From Anisakis pegreffii (taxonomy: Eukaryota; Nematoda; Chromadorea; Rhabditida; Anisakidae): DNA of 64,000 nt. Shown one piece after another: positions 1 to 14,300 of this stretch; the stretch's first letter is position 1; every line of letters starts with the position of its first letter. Where the stretch lies: positions 62,001 to 126,000 of the forward strand of contig JAPYMA010002819.1 in the NCBI GenBank assembly GCA_035041965.1, read 5' to 3'. The position numbers were made by a program, and so were the translations under genes. The notes beneath the pieces were generated by a model. That model searched no databases and was not told the origin of the DNA. It worked only from the letters and a program-made list of their open reading frames with translations.

Positions 1-77
1 TGTTAAAGATTTATTTTTATGTATTGGAAGATTTGCGTCGTTATTTTAATGATTGTTTTGTTGAAGTGAAGAAACAG

Positions 78-2397
78 GTGGACGTATGAGTGAGTTGGAC
101 TCACAGAAAGTTTGTCGTGCGCTATCGACCGCGAAAAGCGTTTGCCAGAGTTGGCCGCCGAAATTCGCGCAGGTGGCGCGAGTGGACGCAACCTGTGGTC
201 TGATGGAGGACGAATGGGGTGTTGTGCCGAGTCCGCGTGATTCGAACGGCTTGCCGATTGTTCAACTGAGATATACAGCATCGAAACCGGTTTCGATCAT
301 CTTCAATGAAAGGTTAATTCGCGATTGTTGATCTAATTTGATTTTGATGGAAGAGAAATTCAGTGACTAATTTGTAGAAATGGTCTCGTTGAATGTTGTG
401 TTTTGTGTATTTTATAGAAGATTTTTTGGAGACTTTCAAGTTGTAAGGACAGAAATGTTTTGTTGATCTCATTAGTTTCGTTGAGATTTTGAAAGTTTTC
501 TCTTTTTTTGGAATAGCGATTGATGGATTGATTGGTTTTCAGTGCAATCGAACGTTATCAACGTGCATTCTCGTTTATTTGGACGATTCTTTGTTGCGAT
601 TTTCAACTTGCTGAAGTGAATGAGAAATTTTCGTTATCGTTGGGCAACGCAACAAGAATATTTCAAGGTGAAGAGAAAATTTTATCCAAAATTTTCTTTG
701 TTTTTTAAACTGTTCGTTCTCGTTTCATGAAATTATAGCAAAGACCTGGTGAATTCATTTGAAACGAGTATTTTTTGGGATTGTGTAGAATATGGAAAAT
801 ATTAGAAAGTATTTTCTGTGAGGTTTTGTGTTTTTGAATTTCGTTTTATCTTCAGAATTCTATCAGTTATGTCATCTATTCAACGCAATATTCGCTCGTA
901 TGACGCAGATGTTGAATGTCATAAGATTTCATATTGTCTATAATGTTAGTTTCATTCGATTTGTTGTGGTATTGTTCAACTTTTTTTGGTTTTTTGGATT
1001 TTTTTTTTTGGTTTTTAACATCGTTGGTGAATATGATAATAATCTTGACAGTAATAATAATAATGGTAATAATGAAATATAAATTTTGCAGGTTGTACAA
1101 GTGTACACACAAAGATTTAATATGGAGTTGGACGACAAATCAAATGATTTAGATAAATTGATTCGAGCACATGAGCGGTGTTTGGCCGGTCTGGAAGAGG
1201 GTCTCTTCCTGACTGAAGATTGTAAGGTGAGTGAGAGTATTTGCGTGATGATAACAGATGAGTATTGTGATAATAACATTGATAGTCTTTATGATAATGG
1301 TAATGAAAATATTTCGGTTTGGATGAAAATTGTTTGGGAATTGATTTTTGAAAATGTTTGGAATGTTTTTAATTTGTACATGTTTTTCGGTTAATTTTGA
1401 GTTGTTTATTGTTTTTGATTTAATATTCAAGTGCTGTGTAAGTAGTGTAATGAGTATGATTTGTAAAGATTAATCTGGAAGAATTTTACATGTTTGTTGT
1501 TTGAAGGATATTCGAACATTGATAGCGTCGTTGTGTGATCTGATTTTTAGAGCAGCGCAAGAGTATAGCAAATTTGATACAGAGGTGAGTGTGTGGAATG
1601 ATTATTGTTTCAGTTCTTGGCTGTATTAGTTGTTGAGTTGTGATGATATTGTATTTTTGTTGGTTTAATTTTTATTCGTTAGATTCCGATTTTGAGTGTT
1701 TGGACGTTTGAACTTTGAGAACGAGCGTGGAAATTGGAAATGGCATTAGTTATTAATGAGTGAGATGGATTTTGCCTTGATTAAAGTATTTAATCCCTGG
1801 TTGATTAATTATCTACTTAATTCAAGTGTTTGAGATTATGGAAACTTTAGATGATTTTGATTATAGATTTGTTGTTATTGCTGCTTCAGGTTGCGAACTG
1901 TGTGAGCGCTGTTCAGTTGACATCGAGCGTTTGGTGCGGAAAAGATATGAGTGAAACGGCACGTTTCGAGATAGAAGAGGATCGCATTCGGGTGGAGGAG
2001 ACACTGCAGAGCCTGAACTCGGAGTATTCAGTGCTTGCGCGCAATATAAACGATAAATTTGTGGTGAGTAGTTGTTTGGTTTTAGTGAAAGTGTTGTTGA
2101 TTGGAATTTGTTTGCGAAATTTAGATTTGCGGTACGTAAAACGGATTGTAGAAGTTCAAATTTTTGATTGTTATTCGAGGAAGTGAAAATTTTGTTGTAT
2201 TTTGTGAGCAGTTGGTTTGATTTTGTCATGTTTTAATAAATTTTTTCGTTTTTTTGCAGAGGCAAATGCGCGATTTGGTGGATGAGTTGTTGCATCAAGC
2301 TGAACGTACGGCGAACTTGGCGAATCTGGCAATGCAATTGGATTTTACTGGTTATTATCGTGGTGTGGGAAAGGTGACAACCCCAGTGACTGGATGA
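78..2397 (+). CDS. Gamma-tubulin complex component (GCP2/GCP3 family), C-terminal half, 5' end outside the window
   Basis: Seven exons join in frame: 78-312, 543-667, 856-944, 1092-1226, 1507-1584, 1890-2063 and 2260-2397 (TGA), giving about 323 visible residues. The first visible exon follows an acceptor at 76-77, with an in-frame stop just upstream at 62-64, so the real N-terminus lies to the left of the window. The joined protein shows the typical GCP C-terminal pattern: a strand ending KPVSIIFNES, then AIERYQRAFSFIW, later LDKLIRAHERCLAGLEEGLF, and finally LAMQLDFTGYY near the end, matching the RLDFN-x-(F/Y)Y tail of the family. GCPs bind gamma-tubulin through this C-terminal (GRIP2) domain and nucleate microtubules at centrosomes. 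The F-x-F-L/I-W and LIRAHE segments look closer to GCP3 (C. elegans GIP-1) than to GCP2, but subfamily is uncertain. The acceptor of exon 5 ends GAAG rather than CAG. Confidence 0.85.
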
Positions 2398-5300
2398 TTT
2401 GGCGTGATTTAATTTGGTGGTGCTGTGTATGGGCGGTAATTAGAAGAGCTCTGATAGTGGTTTTTTGTATGGTTCATCGATTGTTTTCATTAGTTTTTGA
2501 TTGATGATCGATCGCATTTGCTTCATTCTTGGATCTTCGTGGTGATTTGATGATTTTTGTTTTGGTTTCGTAATTTTAATTTTAAATTAAGATAAGTTAT
2601 TGTTCTTGTTGTAATTTAATTTAATTCGTATGCATTCTGTAGATATTTCAGTTGTATTCATTTAGACATTGATTTGTTCTTTGGTGCGCACTTGATTTGT
2701 TCCCTTTATACAAATTGTAATTAGAAAAAAGAATGTGTAGTTGATGATTTTTTGATTTTGGTTTGTTTGATTTGTTTGTGGGCTTCATTTATCGTGTTTT
2801 TTTCCGTTTTTCTGCATTCCTAGGCGCGCATAGCATCAATCTCTGACTTTCAATATTCCAATCGTTATTCCATTCATTTGTTTTTTTTCTTCGCTTAATC
2901 TCCTCTTTCGTTCGTTTCATTCCATCGTGATTTGTGTTCTGTTTCGATTTATTGTTCTCGATTGCACAGGAGGCATTTTGGCGTAATTTAATGTAGTTGA
3001 TTGCATTTATGAGTGAATTGTATTCGATGTATTTGTATTGGTTTGTATTTGATTATGGCATTTTATGTATAGTTGTGTGCATTTGCGTGGTGGAGAATTT
3101 AATTGTTTGCTTTTTTAATATACACTTATAAAGATTGTAAATGATTGTGGGACATTTGATATTCTTATGGAATGATGAAATTGCTTGCTTGGCAATAATT
3201 AATGATGTTTGGACGTTGTGTCATAAGTGGAGCAATCGTATGTGAACGATTAGATGATATTCTATTGTCTAGCATAGGAATCTGTATACCACAAAATGTA
3301 TCTGAAGCTTTTTTGGATTTGTAATGTGTTCGTTTTTTTGTCGTTTTCCTATCCCTTGTGAAAATTTTTGTGAATGTGTGTGAAAATTATTTTTTGTAAG
3401 ATTTGTTCTGGAAGAATACAGTAAAATGATCTCCGAACTTTGAATTGGACTGAAAGTAGTCATGGTATAGGATGATATTGGAATCTTGTGATCGATAGCT
3501 CCAGCAAAAGCAAAGCTTTTTATCTAAATTCCAAACCATTGAGTGTGTTGAGTTAAGCGTGATGGTTGATTATGAAATGTGGATTATGGGATTCGGTGTC
3601 GCGTTTAGAAAGAGATTATAGATACTCTGATAATTAGGATCAAGAGAGAGTTCGTATTGCGCAGTTGTATCAGGTTATATCTTCATCAGAAGATAAACGT
3701 TACTTGATGATGAAACCTGTGATCGATAAGACGAACTGATGTTTAAGGAATTATTTTAGGTGTATACGCGAGCAGGCAGATCAGTTACGAGTACGTTACA
3801 ACTCGAAAAAAATTTGCGTTTTTTGCATCCCTGAAGCTGGCTCATCTTAAAGTTTTGAATCGTATTAATTGTAAGAAAAAGTTAGTTTCAAATTGGTATC
3901 GCTCATCATTCATTTTGTTTCACTTCTTCACTTTTTTTCATCGAAGAAATTTAGACACTCAACGCTGGCACTCACATCATTTACCCATAAGCACTTTCAC
4001 TGTCTTAAGATCTATCTTATGAAATTAATGTTTTAATGAAACGTCAATTTCAATTGATTACTGTGTGCTCATTTCGTAAAATTTTTGCTAATCGCAGAAC
4101 ATTCCAATGGCAATATTCACAATCAAATCTCATTGATTTTCGCTCATTTGTTGACGAAGTTCAATCGTTTAAAACCCATCGAATCGGATTTTTAAGCATT
4201 AAAAGGGCACAGACATTCTAAATGGTGCTGCACTTTAGTGAATACAACACACTGACAACATTCAGAGTTTTCCTAAAGTGCAACAATCAAAAGCTTAAAA
4301 CATCACAGAATTGACGATGAGAAATTTCTCAAACAGCCCTTCTCATTAAAATGTAATGATACAAACGCAAAAAATCAAACTCAAAATCATTCAATTGCAT
4401 ACAATTGAAATCAAACCAGACACGTTCATTCGAAGTCTTTTTTTTCGCTTGCTTAAAGCCCATTTGAAATTGATTATTCTATTTTCGATACATTTATTTT
4501 CCAGTGAAAGCAAAAAATGCGCAATAAAATAACCAATTTTTGTCTAATTGACAAGCGAATTTTTTTCTGTAATCAATGGCTTTTGATTTTTCTATCATTC
4601 AGTATGTTTTTCCATCGTAAAATGTCATCTATCAAACAAATTTTCTTCTTCTTGTTCTTCTACAAACTGCGTCAATATTTTCTTTTTTTTTTATTTTCAT
4701 TTTCATATCACCAAATAATAAAAGTAGAATTTTCCCATTCAATCAAGTTATCAACTCATTAATTTCAGAGTAATTTAGTGTCACTTCAGAAGTCAACTAA
4801 TTCACTTCAAATTTACGTTTACATTTGCATTTACCCACAAATAGATGATCATATTTGACAAACAAAAACGCTCCTTTCACGATCAGTTTCCCTTTCATAT
4901 CTTTGATCAGCGCCATCCATCGCTGGTCCAGTTGATCGCATTTCACTGATTAAATTGACCTCACCTCATCATTGTATCATTAATCACTTTCTATCTACCA
5001 ATCAAACTGTTTCACTCTCTTTCTTCATTCACTGATTTATCATTCATTCTTTACGATTTCATTTCTCTTAACTAGTTGATTTCACCAATTCAGTTTATCT
5101 TTTACATTGCACCTCTATTATTCACCATAAGATGCTGATATCGAATGGGTATATTTGCGACTTTTAACAAATATGCCTAGAAGATTTTTTAGTTGTATAC
5201 CATATCGTTTCGGATATATCCCAGCTGAGTCGCGTATTGAGCCTCGAATGCTCCTCCTGCAACCGGTCACCTCTTATTAGCCTTCAAATTGCACACTTTT

Positions 5301-8300
5301 CGAGATATAGCTATTCGTGATTATATTTTGTATAATTCGGTTAATGCGTGATCGGTGAATTTAATTAATCACCCAATTAAAACTCTTACTGCCTATTTAT
5401 GAACTTCACTGTTCATTCATTTGTCTATCTATCGACCTGCTCTTATCGTCAGCAATATTCTTATCAATCACTGCTTATTATTAGGCTTTTATTGACTCAT
5501 TTTCTCACATTCACACTTCAATTCCTACAAATTTCGTTCCATTTTCGATGAAAATTTCACATTTTTACAACAGTTCATTTTTCTTAACATTCTCTGTTGT
5601 TCGATCGCTTGTTTTTCACTAGGAATATGTATCTCAACATCACCCTATCGTTTGAAGTTCGATTGTAAAAAGAAAACGCAATCACATCACAAACGTTGTC
5701 TTATTTTTCACACGTCATTGCTTTCGAATTTTCATAAGATATATTTGAAATATTTGTGCATCAAACGTCAAATCATTTCGATTTCTCACTTAAAATGCGA
5801 ATTGGACACATCCAAGGAATATTAATCTTAATTTTAGAACAAATATATCATGTGTCTGTTTGTACTACTCAAGTCAAGTCGAGTCAAGTAATTTCGTAGA
5901 TCCCAGAAAAATTGATTAATTATGAAATTCTTTAAGATGACAGCTGCCAGGCACTGGCCGTATCCCTTCAAAAAGCTTAAAACCTATTGCCCTTTCTGAA
6001 CGATCCTTGTCTACATAGTCGATATTCTCGATATCCAATATTGCTCGCATCTCTCTGATATCCCTTCTCATTTCAACTAATCCCTTCTCATATCGTCTGT
6101 TATTTATTCCCATTCCGATCTCGTCATTATTAAGATCATTATTGTTTTTGCTAAGATTATTGTGATAAACAAGATAACAACAGTTCAAGGCACCTAAATC
6201 CCTAAACCTTTAATGCACCTTTAATCGGCACATAAATGACTACGTCTTCCTTCTGTATCCATAATTTCATGTCACGATTCCACAAACTCAGCTCTCTCTC
6301 TAATGTGTTACAAATTGTAAATCCTTTATTAGTTTGACACAAACTTTATTTTCATACAACCATTTGCATATGACTTTTTCATGTATATTTCCCCTGAAAG
6401 AAATCGTGTCACAGCACTAAACACTCACTCCAAAATTCCCATCAATATTATGTTAACAAATAAACCAAAACAAATAATATTATTCTTATTCGAATACTTC
6501 ATCTTCGAACTGAACCATCTCTTGAGCTTACTTACATAAACAATTTCAATAAATTCGTAAAAACAAGGCGTGATACAACATCATACTTTCACAAATAACA
6601 ACTATTGCTGTATTCAATTGTTGTTTTGTCTTCGATTTCATTTTGTATCATTTTCATACATACACATAACAAAATTCATCATTTTCATCATCATTGCATC
6701 ATCTTCATACATCCACATAAGAAGATCTTACGCGGTCTTCGATAACTAAATGAATTGATATGTTGTTGATTTCATAACGTACAACTCATTATTTTTATAC
6801 TACTCATTTAAAATTGATAAACATTAGCAATAACAATTGATCTTATCAATGTACATTTGTGTATTCATTTTGTACATTGCATTATGAGTATATTCCAAAT
6901 GCTTTCAATAATACAACTGATAATATCTAGTCTAAATGATAAGAAGGGCGAGCGAGAAATAAGGCAGACAGCTCCGTTTGTTACCTTTCTCTCTTATTTG
7001 TACGTTTATTCGATCTTATCTGTGATTTGCATCTAGTGTTCTCCTGGAGACAGGATTGGATAGGGAATTAGATCTATCTCGATAGTTTTGGCTCATTGAT
7101 ATTGTTTGGTCGAGATTGCCTATTTTGTGGAAGAAGCAGGGGTTTCTTGCCGATCGACCCTTGCCTAGACTAACAAGTTGCTCCCCATGAACGTTATTTA
7201 GATATGATACACAGTCAAATCTAAACTTAATACTTGCATATGCCTGTTATCCAACGTGTATCACATGCATTCGCTCATAACTCATGAGAATATCATGTGC
7301 TATCTCTTTCATAATCGTTTAATCATGCCCTTATGCAAAGCCAGTCAATCAATCAACTGATATGTCAGTCATGCCGACAGTCCAGTCCAGTACAGTACAG
7401 CGTACAACATGATGCAATTATAATAGAATAGGTTGTAAAGCACCCAGACGATAGATGATCACTTGATGTGTACACTGTAAAATAATGTGTGAGCATAAAA
7501 TGATAGCCGAAAAAATTAACAAAAGGTATTCGAATGAAATGGAAAACGAAATGTAAAGTTTTGGTTATTGTAAAAGTCATAAAAATTTTCACATTACTGC
7601 AATGAGCAAACGAAAAACTTGCCAGGAAACCAGCAAAATTTACAATTGATGTGAGTGAATCATGCATGCCTGTATGTGCTCTTTGCGCTAATTTACAGTT
7701 TCTCTCTTTGGCTTTTTGTGCTATATTTCAACTTTACAATAATACAATAATCTAATAATCATTTCGTTCGCTTCTCTATTCACCCTCTCTCTCTAATTGT
7801 GAACCGTGTGTGAATACAACAGAAATGCGCCTCATAAAATGAATATGTTTCCCTGCCTCGTCGGGAATGTTATATTTTAGATTGAATGTGTAAAATGAAA
7901 TCAAATGTGCAATGAAAATCAAATAGCATATTGCGAAACTTGAAAAGAAATTTTTTGAAACAATTAATCGTTCAATCTCGATTCTATGCCGTCTGTTTAT
8001 CGGCTATTATCTTTGTGTCTAAATGCGTCATCGCATGATCAATTATCGCATTTTTATGTGTGCATGAAACGGCATATTTCACAGTTCAGTTGATCCGTAA
8101 TGCTGATAGGAATGTGAACGACTGGAATGTGATGACTATGACGCAGGCTTGTTTGTGGGCTGCCACATTCAATCATCGTAGAGTCGATGGTATAAGATTG
8201 GTAAGTGATATGATTGATAAGACTAGCAACGACTGAGAAGAAGTTATCTTGTTTGATTTGAGTCATGAAGTTGCGACTCTATAAGGCATACTGATAGGCT

Positions 8301-9959
8301 ATTATCATATCAGTGGGGTAAGATGAATGTAGTTTGCTGATAAGGTGAAGTGGACTTAATACAGATGACTTGCAAATTCTCTCATTGCATCCAATCGCTG
8401 TGCAATGGTTCACCTCCATTAAACTCGTCGCTTTTGCTCTGCACTCATTTGTCAGTCTCAAAAATTTGTATCCATTTGAAAATCGATCATATTTTAATTT
8501 TAAGAAATACTCCGCATTTCCATAGCACCGCTCAGTATCTCATACCGTTCACCTCAATAACATTCTCCAACCTCTCTCTCCTTTCTCTCCCCCCCCGTCT
8601 TCCCAAATTTGAATTACTCGCCCTTCATTCGTCTTGTTCATTCATCCGCCTAATAGTGTCCAAACGAGCGCATGCTTGCTTTTGTGCATAACCTGTGAAC
8701 CGCAAAAATGCCCCGCGGCTATCACGAATTCACGGTCTCACGATCAAACAAATCAGTCAACTTTCGATGGTGGTCGAATGCGTGAATCATGCAGTCATGC
8801 ATTATGACACATTACAAATCATGCGTTTGTTCACTGGAATTAAGATGCATTCAGCAACATTTAAACTTTTCACTTTTCTCTTCGAATCAAATAATAATCT
8901 GCGATTCAAGTGATTGTCTTGTGCTTTTTTCCGTGAACGATAGACGATAGAAGAAGACAACTTCAAAAAGCTGTCTGGTCAATCAAAATAACTAAATATA
9001 AGATTTAAACAATGAAACTGAAAGCAAAATCTCAGTCAGTCGTGATCACGCATGATTGCATTCATGATTGATTTGTTGTTTCGTGATTGATTTTGACTTG
9101 ATTTGGCTTGAGCATTTGATCAGTCAACTGATCGTTAAGTTCACTGATCAACTAATTGATTTCGGCACTGATTTTGGTTTGATACGATGCGAATAGATCG
9201 AACTCATCTGATCTAATCTGTTTGAATGAGTCTCTATCGACAGAGAATCATTTGAAGGTGATTTGGACAGCGTTAAACCATTATAATTAAATTTCGTTTG
9301 TCAAATCTCATGCAGAATTCATCTCACACTCCCTATTAATCCACGTCTTAAGTCAAAACAAATTGGTGCTTTTCTCCAAGTGAAATATATTACTTCAGCC
9401 ATAATCCATCCCACTGTCGTGTCGTGTTGATTAGTAGTTAGTTATTATATCTTCAATAAGCACAACACAGTGTTGTTTATGTTTACCGCTGTTTGCTTTT
9501 AGATTCTTCGATGTTAATGTTGTTGTTGTTGCTGGCTTTCGTTCTATCCATCCATATATCTTCCTTCGATTCATCAACATATAATACACCATGAATTTGT
9601 TATTGCAATCATTTCAGTCGAATCACATACATCTGTCTCAATTAGAGTATTCCATTATGTGATGACTAGAAGAATAACTCAGCTGTTTCATGTTAAACTA
9701 GAAACAACAAATCAAATGCTTTGCAAATAGAATCTCTCGAAATTTTCATTGCTATTTTTCTTTATTACGATTATTATTATTATGAATGATTATTATCGTT
9801 AGCGAGATGAACTTATAAGATTCAGTTTAGAATTCATTTATACGTTGAGACGTTAGTTACGTATTGATGAACGATTGAATGTTTTAACGGGTTTTAAGGT
9901 TTCAGCAATCTTTTCTCAGCAATCGAACCTTTACCCAATATGCTTACTTGCATTCAACA

Positions 9960-10381
9960 TCAAGTAGATGGAGCTATGGATTATTCAGTGCTTTTGGAAT
10001 CTGGAATGTGAATTTTAAACATCCACTTGCGACTTAAGTTTCATCAAAGTCACAATTGCAGTCATTAAAGTTAAGATTAATAATCCTCACTTCATTCAAC
10101 TCAGTCAACAACGATACAATCAATTCATTGATACAATACAACCCCTTCAATGTGCCTAAAATGTATTTCCAGCAAGTCACTTGATCTGTTCAAATGTTTG
10201 TGGTTTATTTCAGTAAGCAGACAGACAACTCTGAGTGAAAGCTTTCATCCCCTCTGCCATCAAGCAACAACGATTATATTATATTCTCATCAACACTAAC
10301 AATAAAAACAAATAACAAAAACAATCCACTCCTGTTATTATAAACAAAAGCACTGAATAATCCATAGCTGCATCTACTTGA
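9960..10381. mobile_element. MITE-like element with 36-bp terminal inverted repeats
   Basis: Positions 9960-9995 and 10346-10381 are inverted copies of one another, 36 bp each with a single mismatch. The shared core on the left reads AAGTAGATGGAGCTATGG, and its complement lies on the right. They enclose 350 bp with no coding capacity. Non-autonomous DNA transposons (MITEs) have this form. I could not see a clear target-site duplication at the ends, so the boundaries and superfamily are open. An inverted segmental duplication is the alternative. Confidence 0.6.
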
Positions 10382-11217
10382 TTTTCGTTGAAAATATTGA
10401 CTCAGTCATTAATTTATTCATTTCTAATCAAACTTCATTCCGTACCCATTTGTAAGCGTGAAACAAAACAAATTAACGAACGTATTTTTCTTCCATACTC
10501 CTTCCTCTCTTCAACCATTATCATCACCTGCACATCAGAGGAATAATAGTTATAACATTCATAATAATAATGATATTAGTAGTAATAATGATATATAATA
10601 TTAGTAAGACTAGAAATAATATTGGCAATAGCAGTAGTAATTATAACCATAACAACAATATCGATACCAAAAGTATAACCGGTTCTTCGAAGTAGCAGTT
10701 TGCAAATGTATTTTTTCAAATGAAAGTAAATCCCCACCAAACAGAATGTGTATAGTAATATGTCAGTAATTTGATTACACCGCACACCCCAAATTATGAA
10801 TAAACATCGCATTATTACTATCGAATGTTAATAATAATAATAATTTGATCATGCTGAAATAGTCAACTGACAGTTGTTGTGATTGCTCAACAATGTTATT
10901 GAATGTATCCCCAACATATATATCCCTCACCCAATATATCCTAACCTCATTCGAAGTATAACCTAGCCCCATCCGTCAATGTATCTTGTATCCTAGCCTT
11001 TCTCACTGAGAACTTTATGCTCGATATCCGATGGTTATGACAGTGATATTCATTATAATGATTCGCAATAACTTCCCCATCAGCCTTTTCAAACCTCTAA
11101 GCAAAATGATATATTTTGATGCGTTTTCACTCGTATAATTCTAACTTGAATCTGTACCGATATTGAAACTTCATCAATTATGTCAGTTCACAATATGCTA
11201 TCAAATCAAGGTTGTGA

Positions 11218-11324
11218 TCGCTTGCTAGATACTATCGCTCTCTAGATACTATCGTCTGCTAGATGTTATCGCTCGCTAATAACATCGCTCGTTAGACATC
11301 CTCGCTCGCTCAGATAAATCGCTC
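11218..11324. repeat. Minisatellite, 17-bp unit, about six copies
   Basis: Degenerate tandem copies of a unit close to TCGCTCGCTAGATACTA run for just over 100 bases. Each copy starts with TCGCT or TCGTC. Later copies drift in their second half (AATAACA, AGACATCC, CAGATAAA) while the TCGCTCG core is kept. Confidence 0.75.
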
Positions 11325-14300
11325 TTAAACCTTACAATAAGAAATACCAAATCCAAATGCAACAAAATAAGTTCCCTCTGCATGATTTTCATATGATCTC
11401 AATACCAATTAATTAATTATTGTACCATACCCCTGTCTTCAGTATTAATTGAAAGGATAGTTCATTGAAATGACTGCTCCCAAGTACTCGTAGTTTTATC
11501 TTTGTACGTACGCAGTGTACAGCAAAAGTGATCAATCCTTTTTTATTCATTTTTGTCATGTTCTATTCAAAATTCATTGTTCATTGGATGCAAAGCTAAA
11601 AAGTCATTAGACAACTTCAAATTATCTGATATAAAACTAAACCCAAACAAGTCTGTTGAATAGAAAAATGTGGAAGTATTATAGATGTATTAAAAAAGAT
11701 TTTCCTTTGCGTTTATCCCTTACTATCGAGTGCACTATAATCTGATATGATTTGAAATACTTGATGTATTAAATATCACAAGATAGCAGATTATATTTGC
11801 GCGTGTAAAAAATTCACATGTTTGATATTAAATATAATTGGTAACGCATGAACCCGATAGTATTCCCTCTTAATATCTATAATTGCTTAATAACTACAAT
11901 TCCCTGGTCCTCTATAATAATTATGTTTGAGTTGAATTCACAAATTGTCACGTAAGCAATTTCCCTTCGTCGTCGTTCGTCGTTCACATTACTCTCAAGA
12001 TAGAATAAATGCTATAAAATTCTCCAAATTGCTCATAAAGCTGAACAAGATGACTGAAAGGTTCAAGCTTTCCGCTAAACATTCGATTTTTATTATCTAA
12101 TATAAGTTTCATAGTTTCGCATTTCCCATTGCACATCAGCTTATTTCAGCACATCAACATCAATGTCAATAATAAAACTGTTCTATAAACACAAGGTATA
12201 TTGCATCATCCACTATGCAAACACATATTACTTGTAGGAGATTAAATACACGAAACTATATGATAGAGTTATTAATTGTAGGAGGAAAATTCGAATATTC
12301 TTTTGGAATATGAAATGTCAAATATTATTTTTCTCAACTGTCAAGTCAGCATTTCGAACAAATTGATTTGAATCGCATTTTCAAACAAATTGTAAGCATT
12401 CCAAATGAGACGTGGTGCGCTGTGATGTTCCGTATTCTACACCAACCATTCTATTGACATTCTATTGCTCACAATCACAATGACATTCTCTAGTGTGCCC
12501 TTTCATATTGATGAAATACGTTTGAAAATCCATTTCAATTTTCTCGTTTTTTTTCTCATCGTGAAAAGGGTTCAATGTTCTCATATTTCAAACGTATTTT
12601 ATTTATAAACACAAATTTTCATGCAGCAGCCAATCGAACAACCAATCATGCGGCCATTAATTTATTATTTCACTCTTCAATCTCAGTCATTTCAGTCATC
12701 TCAACGATCATAGTCGTCATTTTTTCATTGACGAAACGAATCATTTTTTTTGTTTGCGAATTTTTATCGAAAAATCGATTTCAACGACATTCGAACACTC
12801 ACCCCATACAGAGACGACGACGACGACGTTTCAGAACTGTAAAAAAGTTTTCACGACCAACCGAAATAATTCCAATTCCATCAACAAAGACAGCGCCGCG
12901 CTCATCATTATTTTCATCATACACAAACAGTGAGTGAATGAGTCGTTTCTAAAACACTCAACAGTATCGAATATCTATTCGACAAATAAATTTCAACTCA
13001 ATTCTCAAGAAAATAAACAAACCCATTAAATAAATATATTTATTGCAAAAGAACGCGAAACAAAACGCCCAATTTTATTACATTTTCCATTCTTCTTCAT
13101 TAAACACATTTCTCATTCTTCACATTTCATATTTTACATTCATTCATTTATTCATCTCATCGTCGTCGTCGTCGTCAATCTATTGAGAAATGGTCGTTGT
13201 GGGTGATGCGCAATTTTAACTGTGTTCTTCGTTGATTTGTTTTTGTTCTGTTCAATTTCAACTTTAGAATTTTTAAAGTATTATCTGTCTTTCATTATTT
13301 AACACACACAATTCGCCGCTTTCTGTTTATTTCATTGAATTCAGTTCCGCTCAGATTTTGCTTGTTTCGTTTCGTTTCATTTCGTTTGGTTTCAGCTCTT
13401 TCAGCCTTACCCACCCCACCCAGTTTCCTCTTATCTTACTAAACCACTGCTAATCATCTAAGCTTATTCCATTCCCAACTCATTTTTTCTCCATCCCAAC
13501 GTCGTAAACACCAAAAAATTTTCTTTTGAAAAGAATTTCTCGTTGCTTCATAAAATGACACGACACAATCACCCGATTCAATCATGTGTCCTGCGTTGAA
13601 GGCATTATTCGTGTGCGTTCTTCAAGCCAGATTCACTCACACCTCGAATCGATCTCATTCTCATGTCCCGTTCTTGATTTAGTCTATCCATCCATCGCTC
13701 GTTCGCTTCATCACTAACACTAAGAATAATTGCTGACTCTGAGTTTATCATCATCGCATAAAGATCCCGTTTTATGAATTTTAAGTTTCTATGTGTATCA
13801 TCTCAGATGCTCTTTAATCTCGTCACCACTTCGTCGAAACATATACCTGCTTCATTTTTTGTTTCCGCTTTTTGCTTGTTAGGCTTGCATTCATACGAAG
13901 AACATTCACATCGTTTACATCGCATCGCATATCATTATGTTTTTTTCCACTATTCCATGCATTTTCTTATGAACCTTAGAGTTGCAATTTTTGTACGAAA
14001 CGCATCCGAATGATTCACATTCCACAGCAGTAGCAGCAGCAATCAAACAACGCATCCAGTTGAATGGAATCAACCGAACCAACAATATTAAACGCCACCA
14101 ACAAAAAATGACATGGAACCAACACCGTTCATGAGCGTCGCGAATGTTCTCTCTGATTATTCACAATGAGAATATAGAGCTGAATGACTAATCCAGTCTG
14201 ATTCATTCGATGATATTGAAAAGAAAAAGGAACGCGAAATCAAAACCACAATTAAAATTATCATCGTAACAATAAAAACGAATTCATAATTGACTAATAT

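Noticed and set aside
12575..12937. 120-codon plus-strand open frame
   Set aside because: Low-complexity composition, with an Arg run from a GAC/CGA microsatellite. No domain and no convincing splice context.
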